Source of the DNA: Pseudarthrobacter defluvii
GTDB taxonomy: Bacteria; Actinomycetota; Actinomycetes; Actinomycetales; Micrococcaceae
Direction of reading: 5' to 3'
Assembly: GCF_030816725.1 (NCBI RefSeq)
Contig: NZ_JAUSYG010000001.1
Span: 496,001 to 560,000, forward strand
Length of the DNA stretch: 64,000 nucleotides
Shown here piece after piece: positions 1 through 8,468 of the stretch; the stretch's first letter is position 1; every line of letters begins with the position of its first letter. The position numbers were made by a program, and so were the translations under genes. The notes under the pieces are model-generated. The model had not been told where the DNA came from. It was given only the letters and a program-made list of their open reading frames with translations, and did no database searches.

Positions 1-1457
1 GGAAGTTCAAGGATGAACTCGTGGGCGCCAACAGCCTTGGCTGCCTCTTCGATTTCCGCCCGTGAGGCTTCCGGCCGGCCCAAAGCGATGTTGTCCGCAA
101 CTGAACCGCTGAACAGGAAAGCCTCCTGGGTGACCATGACGATGTTCCGGCGAAGGTCGGCAGTGGCCAAGTCCCGGAGGTCCACCCCATCAAGGGTGAG
201 GGCGCCGGAGGTGACGTCGTAGAACCGGGCGATGAGTTTGGCCAGGGTGGATTTTCCGGCGCCCGTCTGTCCCACCAGCGCCACGGTCTGACCGGCCGGG
301 ATGTGCAGGTCCAGGCGGGGGACCACCAGCGGGCCGTCGCCGTAGCGGAATTCGACGTCGTTGAAGTCGATCCGTCCGGTAGCACTCGGCAGGGCCACCG
401 GGTTCTTGGGCGGCCGGACTGTGGGGACTTCTTCGAGCAGCCCGGAGACCTTTTCCAAGGCGGCCTGCGCACTTTGGAACGAGTTATAGAACATGGCCAT
501 CTGGTCCACCGGCTGGAAGAACCGCTTGGTGGAGAGGATCAGGGCGAGGAGCACGCCGACGGCCAGGTCGCCGCCCAGCACCCGGAACCCGCCAAAGAGC
601 AGGACAACTGCGACGCAGACGTTGCCGATCAGCACCAGCCCCGGCTGGAAGATGCCGTTGAGGTTGATGGAGCGGACGGTGACCAGCCGGTAGTCCTCAG
701 CGAGCTTGCCGTAGCGCTCGGAGTTCTCCTTCTCCTTGCGGAAGGCCTTGACGGCGCGGATGCCGGTCATGGTTTCCACGAAATGCACAATCAGGCGCGC
801 GGAGACCACCCGGGATTCCCGGAAGGCGATCTGCGAGTGCTTCTGGTACCAGCGGGAGAGGAAGAACATGGGCACCCCGGCGGCCAGCACCAGCAAGCCG
901 CTCCGCCAGTCCAAGGCAAAAATGGTGATCGCGGTGAAGGCCATGAACAGCATGCCCGAGGCCAGGGAGCTGACGCCGGAATCGAGCAGTTCGCGCAGTG
1001 CCTCCAGGTCCGAGGTCTGCCGGGCGATGATCCGGCCGGAGGTGTACTTTTCGTGGAACTCCAGGCTGAGCCGCTGGGTATGCCGGAACACGCGCACCCG
1101 CAGGTCCAGCAGCATCGCCTGGCTGAGCCGCGCCGTGGAGGTGACGTACAGGGCGGTGAGTCCCGCCGTCGCAATAGCTGCCAGCAGGTAGGCGGCGCCG
1201 GTGAACACGAGAGGGAGGTTGTCGCCGGCCTGGAGTGCGGGAAGCGCGTGGTCGATGCCGAAGGCGATCAGCGTCGGGCCGGCCACGCGCGCTGCCTGCG
1301 AGAGGACCACCATGGCGATGGTCAGCCAGAACCGTACCCGCACCGGACGGATCAGCGACCCCAGCAAGGCGAGCGACCGCCGTCGTACTGCCCTGCTGTC
1401 GCTCTTGCTGAGGTGGGCATTGTCTTCATTGGCGGTGCCGAACGTTGCGGTGCTCAT
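1..1457 (-). CDS. ABC exporter half-transporter, ATP-binding/permease (3' end beyond window)
   Basis: This is the second gene of a two-gene ABC exporter operon; about 485 N-terminal residues lie in the window. The N-terminal part is the membrane-spanning domain and the C-terminal part the nucleotide-binding domain. The Walker A motif GQTGAGKST is at residues 396-404, followed by a canonical Q-loop segment (VTQEAFLFSGSVADNI). The window ends before the LSGGQ signature and Walker B. The ATG at 1457 overlaps the stop of the upstream half-transporter as ATGA, so the two are translationally coupled and probably form a heterodimer in the plasma membrane. The exported substrate cannot be told from sequence. 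The overlap supports this start. Confidence 0.9.
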   Translation of the reverse strand, partial: MSTATFGTANEDNAHLSKSDSRAVRRRSLALLGSLIRPVRVRFWLTIAMVVLSQAARVAGPTLIAFGIDHALPALQAGDNLPLVFTGAAYLLAAIATAGLTALYVTSTARLSQAMLLDLRVRVFRHTQRLSLEFHEKYTSGRIIARQTSDLEALRELLDSGVSSLASGMLFMAFTAITIFALDWRSGLLVLAAGVPMFFLSRWYQKHSQIAFRESRVVSARLIVHFVETMTGIRAVKAFRKEKENSERYGKLAEDYRLVTVRSINLNGIFQPGLVLIGNVCVAVVLLFGGFRVLGGDLAVGVLLALILSTKRFFQPVDQMAMFYNSFQSAQAALEKVSGLLEEVPTVRPPKNPVALPSATGRIDFNDVEFRYGDGPLVVPRLDLHIPAGQTVALVGQTGAGKSTLAKLIARFYDVTSGALTLDGVDLRDLATADLRRNIVMVTQEAFLFSGSVADNIALGRPEASRAEIEEAAKAVGAHEFILEL

Positions 1458-3262
1458 CGGGTCACTTCCTCGGCCTGGTCCTCAAGCGCCGACAATTCGG
1501 AGTCCAGGTCCCGCGGTTCTCGGTCCAGGCTTGCGATGACATAGCGGTAGTGCTGGTTGTGCGCAAGCAGTTCGGTGTGTGTCCCGACGGCGGTGATCCG
1601 GCCGTCCTCCAGCAGCGCCACCCGGTCCGCGAGGGCCACTGTGGAGGGTCGGTGGGCCACGATCAGGGTGGTGGTGTCCTTCAGGACCTCCCGGAGGCGG
1701 GCTTCCACCAGTTCCTCGGTATGAACGTCCAGGGCGGACAGGGGATCGTCCAGGACCAGCACGCGGGGACGGGCGGCGATGGCGCGCGCCAGGGCGATCC
1801 GTTGCCGCTGCCCGCCGGACAGGCTCAGGCCTTCCTCGCCGATCAGGGTGTCCACCCCTTCGGGCAGTGAGTAGGCGAAGTGTGCCTGGGCCACGTCCAG
1901 TGCTTCGTCCAGCACCTCCTCGCTCCGCACCGGGGCGCCCAGCAGGACGTTGTCCCGCACGGAATTGGAGAAGAGCGTGGTGTCCTCGAAAGCCACCCCG
2001 ACGATCCTGCGCAGTTCCTCCACGTCGAAGTCGCGGATGTTCACGCCGTCGATGGTGATGGCGCCGCTGGTGACGTCGTAGAGGCGCGGCACCAGCTGGA
2101 TCAGTGCGCTCTTGCCGCTGCCGGTGATGCCCACCAGGGCCATGGTTTCGCCGGGGCGGACGTCCAGATCGATGTCCTTGAGGATGGGCTTGTCCGGGGC
2201 GTCCTCAAAGGCAAAGGTTGCGTTGTTGAAGCGGAGCGCGCCGGCCAGCTCGCGCGGAAGCCGGGGCTGGGCAGGGCTGGTGATGGTGTTTTGCGTGTCC
2301 ATCACCTCGTAGTGGCGGTCGACGGCGGTCTTGGCCGTGAGTGCCATGGCCAACAGCATGCCGGAGAATTCGACGGGGGAGGCGATGACGGCAGCAGTGG
2401 CGAAGAACGCCACCAGGGCGCCGATGCTCAGTTGGCCGCTGGCGCAGAGCATGACCCCCACCACCAGCCCCGCTCCCAGCGCCAGTTCCGGAAGCAGGGT
2501 GACCACCATGGTGAACGTTGCCTGGTGGCGCGCCTTCTCGATCTCGGTCTGGCGCAGTTCCTCGGCCTGCTCGTTGAAGTTCTCCAGGGCCTCGCGGCTG
2601 CGGCCGAAGGCCTTGAGTACGCGGATGCCATGGACGGATTCCTCCACGGTGGTGGCAAGATCGCCGGCTTGGTCCTGGCTGCGCCGCGCAACTTTGCTGA
2701 ACCGGGTGCGGAACCGGAAGCTGTTGATGGTGATGGGAACGGCGGCGGCAAGGAAGATCAGGGCCAGCTGCCAGCTCATGGCGAACATGGCAACGATGCC
2801 GATGATCACGGTGAGGGTGGTGACCACCAGCATGATGGCGCCGAAGGCCATCCAGCGGCGCAGGAAGTTCAGGTCCGTCATGGCACGGGAGAGCAGCTGG
2901 CCGGAGCCCCAGCGGTCGTGGAACGAAACAGTGAGTTCCTGCAGGTGGTCGTAGAGGGACACCCGCATCCTGGTTTCCACGGTGGTGGCAGGGTTGATGA
3001 CGAACTGCCGGCGCAGCGCAACCAGTCCTGCCTCGGCGACGCCCAGGACCAGGATGACGCCCGCCGAAGTCCAGACTGCCTCCGAGGTGCCCCCGGGCTG
3101 AAGGGCCGTGTTGACCAGGACCCGCAGCACCTGCGGGATGGTCAGGGCGACGACGCTGGCCAGGAGCGCACAGAGCAGACCCAGCAGGAGCCTGGGGATG
3201 ATGGGCCGGACGTGCGGGTAAAGACGGCTAATGGATCGGAAAAAGGGAGTCTGCTTGGCCAT
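1454..3262 (-). CDS. ABC exporter half-transporter, ATP-binding/permease with degenerate ATPase site
   Basis: This 602-residue full half-transporter has an N-terminal exporter membrane domain (about residues 20-315) and a C-terminal ATPase domain. Walker A GITGSGKSAL is at 378-387, signature LSGGQRQR at 481-488, and the H-loop is in AHRPST. Two catalytic positions depart from the family: the Q-loop reads AFEDTTLFS (Glu for Gln) and Walker B ends LDDPLSALD (Asp for the usual catalytic Glu). Heterodimeric exporters typically carry one degenerate ATP site like this, and the partner gene downstream overlaps by 4 bp (ATGA), with a canonical Q-loop. Substrate unknown; lipid or drug export would be typical of the family, but that is inference. 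Confidence 0.93.
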   Translation of the reverse strand: MAKQTPFFRSISRLYPHVRPIIPRLLLGLLCALLASVVALTIPQVLRVLVNTALQPGGTSEAVWTSAGVILVLGVAEAGLVALRRQFVINPATTVETRMRVSLYDHLQELTVSFHDRWGSGQLLSRAMTDLNFLRRWMAFGAIMLVVTTLTVIIGIVAMFAMSWQLALIFLAAAVPITINSFRFRTRFSKVARRSQDQAGDLATTVEESVHGIRVLKAFGRSREALENFNEQAEELRQTEIEKARHQATFTMVVTLLPELALGAGLVVGVMLCASGQLSIGALVAFFATAAVIASPVEFSGMLLAMALTAKTAVDRHYEVMDTQNTITSPAQPRLPRELAGALRFNNATFAFEDAPDKPILKDIDLDVRPGETMALVGITGSGKSALIQLVPRLYDVTSGAITIDGVNIRDFDVEELRRIVGVAFEDTTLFSNSVRDNVLLGAPVRSEEVLDEALDVAQAHFAYSLPEGVDTLIGEEGLSLSGGQRQRIALARAIAARPRVLVLDDPLSALDVHTEELVEARLREVLKDTTTLIVAHRPSTVALADRVALLEDGRITAVGTHTELLAHNQHYRYVIASLDREPRDLDSELSALEDQAEEVTR

Positions 3263-3455
3263 GCCCGCTTCTCAAGCTCTAAAACGAATGTTGTTTCCTC
3301 TAGCAGCCACCCTATGCCATGGCGTGATGCGATTCACAGGGATGATGATGTCCGTCGGCTGCTTGCCCAGTTATTGCAGTCCGTAATACCGTCCGCTCTA
3401 TTAGTCGTTGTCCCCGTGGCCCCGTTTAGGCGATCAAACCTGATGGAGCAGCGGG

Positions 3456-4400
3456 TTAGTTCGGCGAGGTGAGGGTCAGCAGGACGGCTTCGGGTTTGCA
3501 GGCGATCCTTACCGGAGCGAAGCGCGAGGTGCCGATCCCGCCAGAGACGTTGACCGGCGTCGTGCTTCCGTTGCTCGACCAGTCGTTGAGGCCCTTGGCC
3601 CGCCAGGTGGGGATGTCGCAGTTCGCGATGATGGCGCCATAACCGGGGATGCACAGCTGTCCCCCGTGCGTGTGGCCGGCCAGCAGGAGGTCGGCACCGC
3701 TCTCGGTGAAGTGGTCCAGCACGCGCTGGTAGGGCGCGTGGATCACAGCCACCTTCACATGGTCTTTCGCATTCTGGCTGACTGTTCCGCGGGGCCACCC
3801 TGCATACCGTTCACGCTTCAGGTGCGGATCATCCACGCCGGAGAAGTCGAAACGCATCCCGTTCAGAACCAGCGACTGGTTGCGGTTGGTCAGGTCAACC
3901 CAGCCGCTCATGCCAAAGCCCGAACGGAGCCGCGGCCAGTCCAAGGCAACCGGCTTCGGCTTCACCTTGGACGGTCCCAGCAGGTAGGACGCAGGATTCT
4001 TGGGACTGGGTGCGAAGTAGTCGTTGGATCCCGGGACGAAGACGCCGGGGAACTGCAGGAGCGGCTTCAGGGCGTCCAGGAGCGGGTCCACTGCCTTGAC
4101 ATGGCTGAGGTTGTCTCCGGTGTTGACCACCAGATCCGGCCGGAGGTCCGCCAGGGACCCCAGCCACTCAGCTTTCTTCCGCTGCCCGGGCACGAAATGG
4201 ATGTCGCTGAGGTGCAGGATCCGGAACGGTGCGCGGCCGGGCGGGAGGATGGCAAGGGTCTCCTCACGCAGGACAAACTGGTTCTTCTCCCACATGCCGT
4301 ACCCGAAAGCGGCGATGCCGGCCGCCGCCCCGGCGCCGGCAGTTACGGCGAAGCCGCGCCCGATCGAACGGGCGCGGCTTGCCAGGCTATCGATGCTCAT
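3456..4400 (-). CDS. Metallophosphoesterase, membrane-anchored
   Basis: A 314-residue calcineurin-like phosphoesterase. Residues about 17-35 are a hydrophobic Gly/Ala-rich segment, likely a signal anchor that places the catalytic domain outside the membrane. Metal-binding motifs are in the usual order: LSDIHF (66-68), TGDN (94-97), GSND (124-127), His221 in VIHAPY, and GHTHGG (242-247). It starts 6 nt after the stop of the class A penicillin-binding protein gene on the same strand, so it is co-transcribed with it. The same pair (ponA2 with a metallophosphoesterase) is conserved in mycobacteria (Rv3682/Rv3683). The substrate, possibly a cell-envelope phosphoester, is unknown. Confidence 0.93.
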   Translation of the reverse strand: MSIDSLASRARSIGRGFAVTAGAGAAAGIAAFGYGMWEKNQFVLREETLAILPPGRAPFRILHLSDIHFVPGQRKKAEWLGSLADLRPDLVVNTGDNLSHVKAVDPLLDALKPLLQFPGVFVPGSNDYFAPSPKNPASYLLGPSKVKPKPVALDWPRLRSGFGMSGWVDLTNRNQSLVLNGMRFDFSGVDDPHLKRERYAGWPRGTVSQNAKDHVKVAVIHAPYQRVLDHFTESGADLLLAGHTHGGQLCIPGYGAIIANCDIPTWRAKGLNDWSSNGSTTPVNVSGGIGTSRFAPVRIACKPEAVLLTLTSPN

Positions 4401-4406
4401 ATGCGC

Positions 4407-6755
4407 TTAGCCGTTTCCTCTGCCATTGCCGTTGTTCCCATTTCCGTTGCTGCTGGGGGCAGGCGCCTGCGTGGCGGGAGCCTGCGTTGCCTGCGGTGCC
4501 GGAACGGGAGCCTGGGTGGCCTGCGGTGCCGGAACAGGAGCCTGGGTGGCCTGCGGCGTGGTCCTTCCAGGCGAGGTGGTGGTTGTCCCGTTGATCATGT
4601 TGCTCGGCGGGGCGGGGAAGGGGTTGGTCCCATATGCCGGTGCGATCTTGCTCATGTAGTTGGAGAACATGGGCCCGGCAATCATGTAGCCGTCAATGCC
4701 CTTGTAGAACTTGCCGTTGACAGTGAGGTTCTGTCCCGCGCGGCTTTGGTCGCCCAGCGGGTCACCGAACCATGCCGCCGTCGCCAGGCCCGTGGTGTGG
4801 CCAACAACCCAAGTGGAACCGTTGTTGTTGGACGTACCGGTCTTGGCACCAATGGGGAAGCTGGTGCGGGTGGAGATCCGGGGCTGGATCAGCGATCCCG
4901 AACCCCGGTTCAGCACTTCCTGCAGCGCGTAGTTCACACCGCGGGCAACCTCTGGCTTGATGGCGTCACGGCAGCTGCTGGACTGGGCCGGCAGCTGCTT
5001 GCCGGTGGCATCCGTGACCGAGGTGATGGCGATGGGTTCGCAGTACTTGCCGTCGTTCGCGAAGGTGGCGAACGCGCTGGCCATAGTCAGCGGTGACGTC
5101 TGGGTGGACCCCAGCAGGTTGCCCAGCGTCATCATGTTCACCTTGGGGTTCGGCTCATCCGCCGACGGAAGGCCGCCGTGGAGCCCGACGGCGTCAACGA
5201 TCTTCTGGATTCCGCAGAAGTCCAGCTGTGCCGCCGAAGCAAACGTCACGGTGTTGATGGAGTTGTAAAGGCCTTCCAGGACCGTCAGTGGCTTGTACCA
5301 CTGGGGCTCGGCGTTCTGCAGGTCGTCAGCGGCGTCCAGGCCGGCGTTCTTCTGGGCCGTGCTGTAGGCGCCCTGGATCCTGCCGCAGGTGTTCTTCCAC
5401 GGGTAGCCAATGGGGTAGACGCGCTGGGCGGCGTTGACCACGGTGTTCATGGTCTTGCCCTCGTTGAGCCACTCCGCGAAAGTGAACGGCTTCATGGTGG
5501 ACCCGGGCTGGAACCCGCCCATGCCGTTGAGGTCGTTGCCGTCCTTATCGAGCTTGTCCACGTTGAAATTCAGCTGGGAATCGAAGCCCTGGCCGGGCAG
5601 GAACGTGGTGTTCTGGGCCATCGAGATGATCTTGCCGGTGCCCGGCTGCACCGACACCATCGAAGAGCCCCACTTGTCCGGGTTGGCTCCGGCAGCGGCG
5701 TTGACCTGCTCCTGGGCGGTGGCCTGGGCTTTGGGGTCCAGCGTGGTGGTGATGGTCAGGCCACCGCCATAGATCAGGCGCTTCCGCTCGTCAGGATCCG
5801 CGCCGTAGGCGGAGTTGTTCTCCAGCAGGTGCAGGATGTAGTCGCAGAAGTAGGGGGCGGACGCCGCATACGCGCAACCTTGTTTGGGCTGGGTGACCTT
5901 GGGCTCCACCGGCGTAGCTACAGCGGCCTGGTACTCCTCCGGGGTGATCTTGCCCTGGTCCTTCATCAGCCCCAGCACCAGGTCGCGGCGCTGCTTGGAC
6001 TTCTCCGGGTTGGTGATGGGGTCGAAGGCGGAGGGGCTGTTGACCAGGCCGGCCAGGAGTGCTGCCTGCGGGAGGGTCAGGTCCTTGGCGGTGGTGCTGA
6101 AGAAGTAATGGGACGCTGCCTCAATGCCGTAGGCGTCCCGGTTGAAGAACACGATGTTCAGGTAGCCCTCAAGGATCTGGTCCTTGCTGAACTCCTTCTC
6201 CAGGGCGATGGCGAGCTTCATTTCGCGGAGCTTGTCGCCCACGCCCTTGTTGACGCCGTTGAGCTTGATCTGGTCCTCTTCGCCTGCGGCTGCGAGGTTG
6301 GAGTTGAGGACGTTGTTCACGTACTGCTGAGTAATGGTGGACGCGCCCTGCTTGTTGCCGCGGGCGGTCGCAACCAGCGCGCGCAGGATGCCGGTGGTGT
6401 CCACACCGCCGTGCTCGTAGAACCTGCTGTCCTCCACGGCGATGATCGCGTTTTTCATGTTCGGGGAGATCTGGTCCAGCGGAACCTTGGTGCGGTTCTC
6501 GGTGTAGACGCTGGCGATCTCGCTGCCATCGGCAGCAAGGATCCGGGTGGTCTGGCTGGGCGGATCGACCTTCAGCTCCGCCGGAAGGGAGTCGAAGAAA
6601 TCGATGGAACCGCTTGCCGCGCTGCCGGAGACGGCGGCGGCAGGGACCAGCAGGCCCGCCACGAGGACACCGCAAATCGCGCTCACGCCAAGGAAAACAA
6701 GGATCTTACCCAGTGTGGTGGCAGTGTCGAATAAGGGGTTGTTGCGAGGGGCCAT
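4407..6755 (-). CDS. Class A penicillin-binding protein (transglycosylase/transpeptidase), PonA2-like
   Basis: Bifunctional peptidoglycan synthase, 782 residues. One N-terminal membrane anchor (about 17-45) precedes a GT51 glycosyltransferase domain with EDSRFYEHGG (catalytic Glu109) and QGASTITQQ (136-144). The transpeptidase domain has STMK (nucleophile Ser419), SIN (499-501) and KTG (638-640). The tail is Gln/Ala/Thr/Pro-rich with decapeptide repeats and ends in a Gly/Asn-rich stretch. The frame is open further upstream, but ATG 6755 is chosen because a TAAAGT -10 box sits exactly 7 nt before it (leaderless start) and the protein from here has the normal topology. No C-terminal PASTA domain is visible, although the mycobacterial homologue carries one. 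The metallophosphoesterase follows 6 nt downstream. Confidence 0.93.
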   Translation of the reverse strand: MAPRNNPLFDTATTLGKILVFLGVSAICGVLVAGLLVPAAAVSGSAASGSIDFFDSLPAELKVDPPSQTTRILAADGSEIASVYTENRTKVPLDQISPNMKNAIIAVEDSRFYEHGGVDTTGILRALVATARGNKQGASTITQQYVNNVLNSNLAAAGEEDQIKLNGVNKGVGDKLREMKLAIALEKEFSKDQILEGYLNIVFFNRDAYGIEAASHYFFSTTAKDLTLPQAALLAGLVNSPSAFDPITNPEKSKQRRDLVLGLMKDQGKITPEEYQAAVATPVEPKVTQPKQGCAYAASAPYFCDYILHLLENNSAYGADPDERKRLIYGGGLTITTTLDPKAQATAQEQVNAAAGANPDKWGSSMVSVQPGTGKIISMAQNTTFLPGQGFDSQLNFNVDKLDKDGNDLNGMGGFQPGSTMKPFTFAEWLNEGKTMNTVVNAAQRVYPIGYPWKNTCGRIQGAYSTAQKNAGLDAADDLQNAEPQWYKPLTVLEGLYNSINTVTFASAAQLDFCGIQKIVDAVGLHGGLPSADEPNPKVNMMTLGNLLGSTQTSPLTMASAFATFANDGKYCEPIAITSVTDATGKQLPAQSSSCRDAIKPEVARGVNYALQEVLNRGSGSLIQPRISTRTSFPIGAKTGTSNNNGSTWVVGHTTGLATAAWFGDPLGDQSRAGQNLTVNGKFYKGIDGYMIAGPMFSNYMSKIAPAYGTNPFPAPPSNMINGTTTTSPGRTTPQATQAPVPAPQATQAPVPAPQATQAPATQAPAPSSNGNGNNGNGRGNG
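4481..4560. repeat. 30-bp tandem repeat in the penicillin-binding protein tail
   Basis: Two full 30-bp units (4481-4510 and 4511-4540) and a partial third encode the decapeptide QATQAPVPAP in the C-terminal tail. Units differ at only a few bases. Copy number is likely to vary between strains. Confidence 0.85.
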
Positions 6756-6792
6756 GTTTTCCACTTTACCGGCAAGGACTACGCTTTCTCTC
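6756..6792. promoter_or_regulatory. Compact two-way promoter, both transcripts apparently leaderless
   Basis: Only 37 bp separate the divergent start codons. On the minus strand TAAAGT (6763-6768) is 7 nt before the PBP ATG. On the plus strand TACGCT (6780-6785) is 7 nt before the ATG of the DUF4177-like gene. Both fit the actinobacterial TANNNT -10 box at leaderless spacing, and each -10 falls in the other promoter's -35 region. Confidence 0.65.
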
Positions 6793-6948
6793 ATGACCAA
6801 ATGGGAGTATGCGACGATTCCGCTCATTATCCACGCCACAAAGCAGATCCTGGATCAGTGGGGAGAGGACGGCTGGGAGCTCGTCCAGGTAGTCCCCGGA
6901 CCAGACGGCAACGGCCTTGTCGCCTACCTCAAGAGGGAGAAGCAGTAA
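6793..6948 (+). CDS. Small conserved protein, DUF4177-like
   Basis: A 51-residue protein starting MTKWEYATIP. It has the DUF4177 pattern: an initial WEY strand, a central helix, then a GWELVQVV strand and a final strand VAYLKRE. The ATG is internal to a longer open frame. It is chosen because a TACGCT -10 box lies 7 nt upstream, the homology pattern begins there, and upstream frame space overlaps the divergent PBP gene. The RidA gene begins 1 nt after its stop. A similarly small gene next to ridA exists in mycobacteria (Rv3678A). Function unknown. Confidence 0.85.
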   Translation: MTKWEYATIPLIIHATKQILDQWGEDGWELVQVVPGPDGNGLVAYLKREKQ

Positions 6949-6949
6949 C

Positions 6950-7483
6950 ATGAGCACCCCCGCAAAAGCCCAGTCCAGCGCCGCGGCGGCGCCGGTATCC
7001 GCCGTCGAGCAGCGCCTTGCGGAGCTTGGCCTAACCCTTCCGGAGGTGGCCGCGCCCGTGGCTTCTTACGTCCCGGCGGTGGTCTCAGGCAGCCACGTCT
7101 ACACCTCCGGGCAGCTGCCGTTTATTAACGGCAAACTCGAAGCTACGGGCAAGGTGTCGGCGGGCACGGAAGGTTTCGCCGACGAGCCAACCGTGTCTCC
7201 CGAGGACGCCCAAAAGTACGCAGCCGTCTGCGCCGTGAACGCCCTGGCCGCGGTCAAGAGTGTCATCGGGGACCTTGACCGGATCACCCGCATCGTCAAG
7301 GTTGTGGGATTCGTCGCTTCGGACCCTTCGTTCACGGGCCAGCCCGCCGTCGTCAACGGCGCGTCGGAGCTGCTGGGCCGCGTGCTTGGTGACGCCGGGC
7401 AGCACGCACGTTCCGCCGTCGGTGTTGCCGTTCTTCCGCTCGACTCTCCCGTAGAGGTCGAACTGATCGCCGAATTCAGCTAA
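6950..7483 (+). CDS. RidA/YjgF/UK114 family protein
   Basis: This 177-residue member of the RidA family belongs to a group that deaminates reactive enamine/imine intermediates of PLP enzymes in the cytoplasm. The core runs from about residue 40 (VVSGSHVYTSGQLPF) to the end; NALAAVKSVIGDLDRITRIVKVVGFVAS is the central helix-strand and AVLPLDSPVEVELIAEF the C-terminal strand. It is longer than the classic 125-residue RidA because of an Ala-rich N-terminal extension, like its mycobacterial counterpart. The ATG at 6950 is preceded by GAGGGAGA and lies directly after the DUF4177-like stop, so the two form an operon with the NUDIX gene that follows. Confidence 0.9.
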   Translation: MSTPAKAQSSAAAAPVSAVEQRLAELGLTLPEVAAPVASYVPAVVSGSHVYTSGQLPFINGKLEATGKVSAGTEGFADEPTVSPEDAQKYAAVCAVNALAAVKSVIGDLDRITRIVKVVGFVASDPSFTGQPAVVNGASELLGRVLGDAGQHARSAVGVAVLPLDSPVEVELIAEFS

Positions 7484-7498
7484 GACCGGACCATTCCC

Positions 7499-8410
7499 TT
7501 GCCGCACCTCGCACGACGCCTTTTTGCACTGCCCCAGGATCTTGAAGGGGCAGCGCAAAGCTGGCTCGAACACGGCGACCGGACCCCCAGGGCCGCGCGC
7601 TATGCATCATCTGTAGTCCTCCTGCGTGATTCCCCCACCGGCCTGGAGACGTGGCTGGCCTACAGGCCCGGCTCCTCGCCGCTGGGGGTCCTCGCCTTCC
7701 CCGGCGGGTCCCTGGACCCTGCCGACGACGACGCCATGGGCTGGCTGGGCCCGTCGCCGCAGCACTGGGCTGAGCAGATGGGAACGGACGACGTCGGGCT
7801 GGCGCGGCGACACGTGGTGGGCGCCATCCGTGAACTCTTCGAAGAAACAGGCGTCCTGCTGGCGGGTCCGGACATGTCCAGCACCGTCGAGGCCACGTCA
7901 ACGGCGGAGTGGATGCGTGCCCGGGTGGCTGTTGCTGACCAGGAGAAGACGCTTGCACAGGTGCTGGGCAAGCGCGGACTCTCCCTGCGCACAGACCTGC
8001 TCAAATCCCTCGTCAACTGGCGGAGCCCGGACTTTGCGCACCGCAGGTTCGACACCCGCTACTTCGCTGCCACCCTGCCGCTTGGCCAGGAACCGTCGCT
8101 GCTGGAAGGCAAGGGCGTCTGGGGACGATGGGTGAACGCCGCGCAGGTGATCCAGGAGCGGAACACGAGTGCGCTGGGCGACGAAGTGGGCCAGGAGAAC
8201 ACCCTGGGACGAACCCTGGGTGAACTGCTCGTCCCCGGTTCCGAAATCATGCTCGAGAAAATGGCCTCAGCCAACGGGTGCATCGCCTACCTGAGCTACA
8301 AGCGCAAGCCCCACGTCTACCAGCCCAGCCTCGTGGAAGAGGACGGCAGGCTCATGCTGGAAGTCGAGGCCGCCAAAACCGTGGCGGGGGACCACCAGCG
8401 GGAACGCTGA
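7499..8410 (+). CDS. NUDIX hydrolase
   Basis: A 303-residue NUDIX-fold pyrophosphohydrolase. The box is seen as an expanded form: LAFPGG at 65-70, a roughly 35-residue insertion, then RELFEETGVL at 111-120 with the metal-binding Glu residues. A long C-terminal region (about 170 residues) follows, which is typical of the actinobacterial group next to ridA. The substrate is unknown. The start is a TTG 15 nt after ridA with no strong ribosome-binding site, so it is uncertain; no better ATG or GTG lies ahead of the conserved domain. The frame is otherwise intact. Confidence 0.85.
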   Translation: MPHLARRLFALPQDLEGAAQSWLEHGDRTPRAARYASSVVLLRDSPTGLETWLAYRPGSSPLGVLAFPGGSLDPADDDAMGWLGPSPQHWAEQMGTDDVGLARRHVVGAIRELFEETGVLLAGPDMSSTVEATSTAEWMRARVAVADQEKTLAQVLGKRGLSLRTDLLKSLVNWRSPDFAHRRFDTRYFAATLPLGQEPSLLEGKGVWGRWVNAAQVIQERNTSALGDEVGQENTLGRTLGELLVPGSEIMLEKMASANGCIAYLSYKRKPHVYQPSLVEEDGRLMLEVEAAKTVAGDHQRER

Positions 8411-8426
8411 CATCCGCGGGGCCGGG

Positions 8427-8432
8427 TAAAAT
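8427..8432 (+). promoter_or_regulatory. Candidate -10 box (TAAAAT) for the LacI regulator gene
   Basis: TAAAAT lies 37 nt before the TTG start, leaving room for a short leader that carries the Shine-Dalgarno run AAGGGGG. No clear -35 element was seen. Confidence 0.4.
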
Positions 8433-8468
8433 CTTCAGCAAAGCCACACCGGGAGCAAGGGGGCGCCT

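Noticed and set aside
303..3472. Long plus-strand frames across the ABC exporter genes
   Set aside because: Antisense shadows, His/Gln/Gly-rich translations without domain; both exporter genes are clear on the minus strand.
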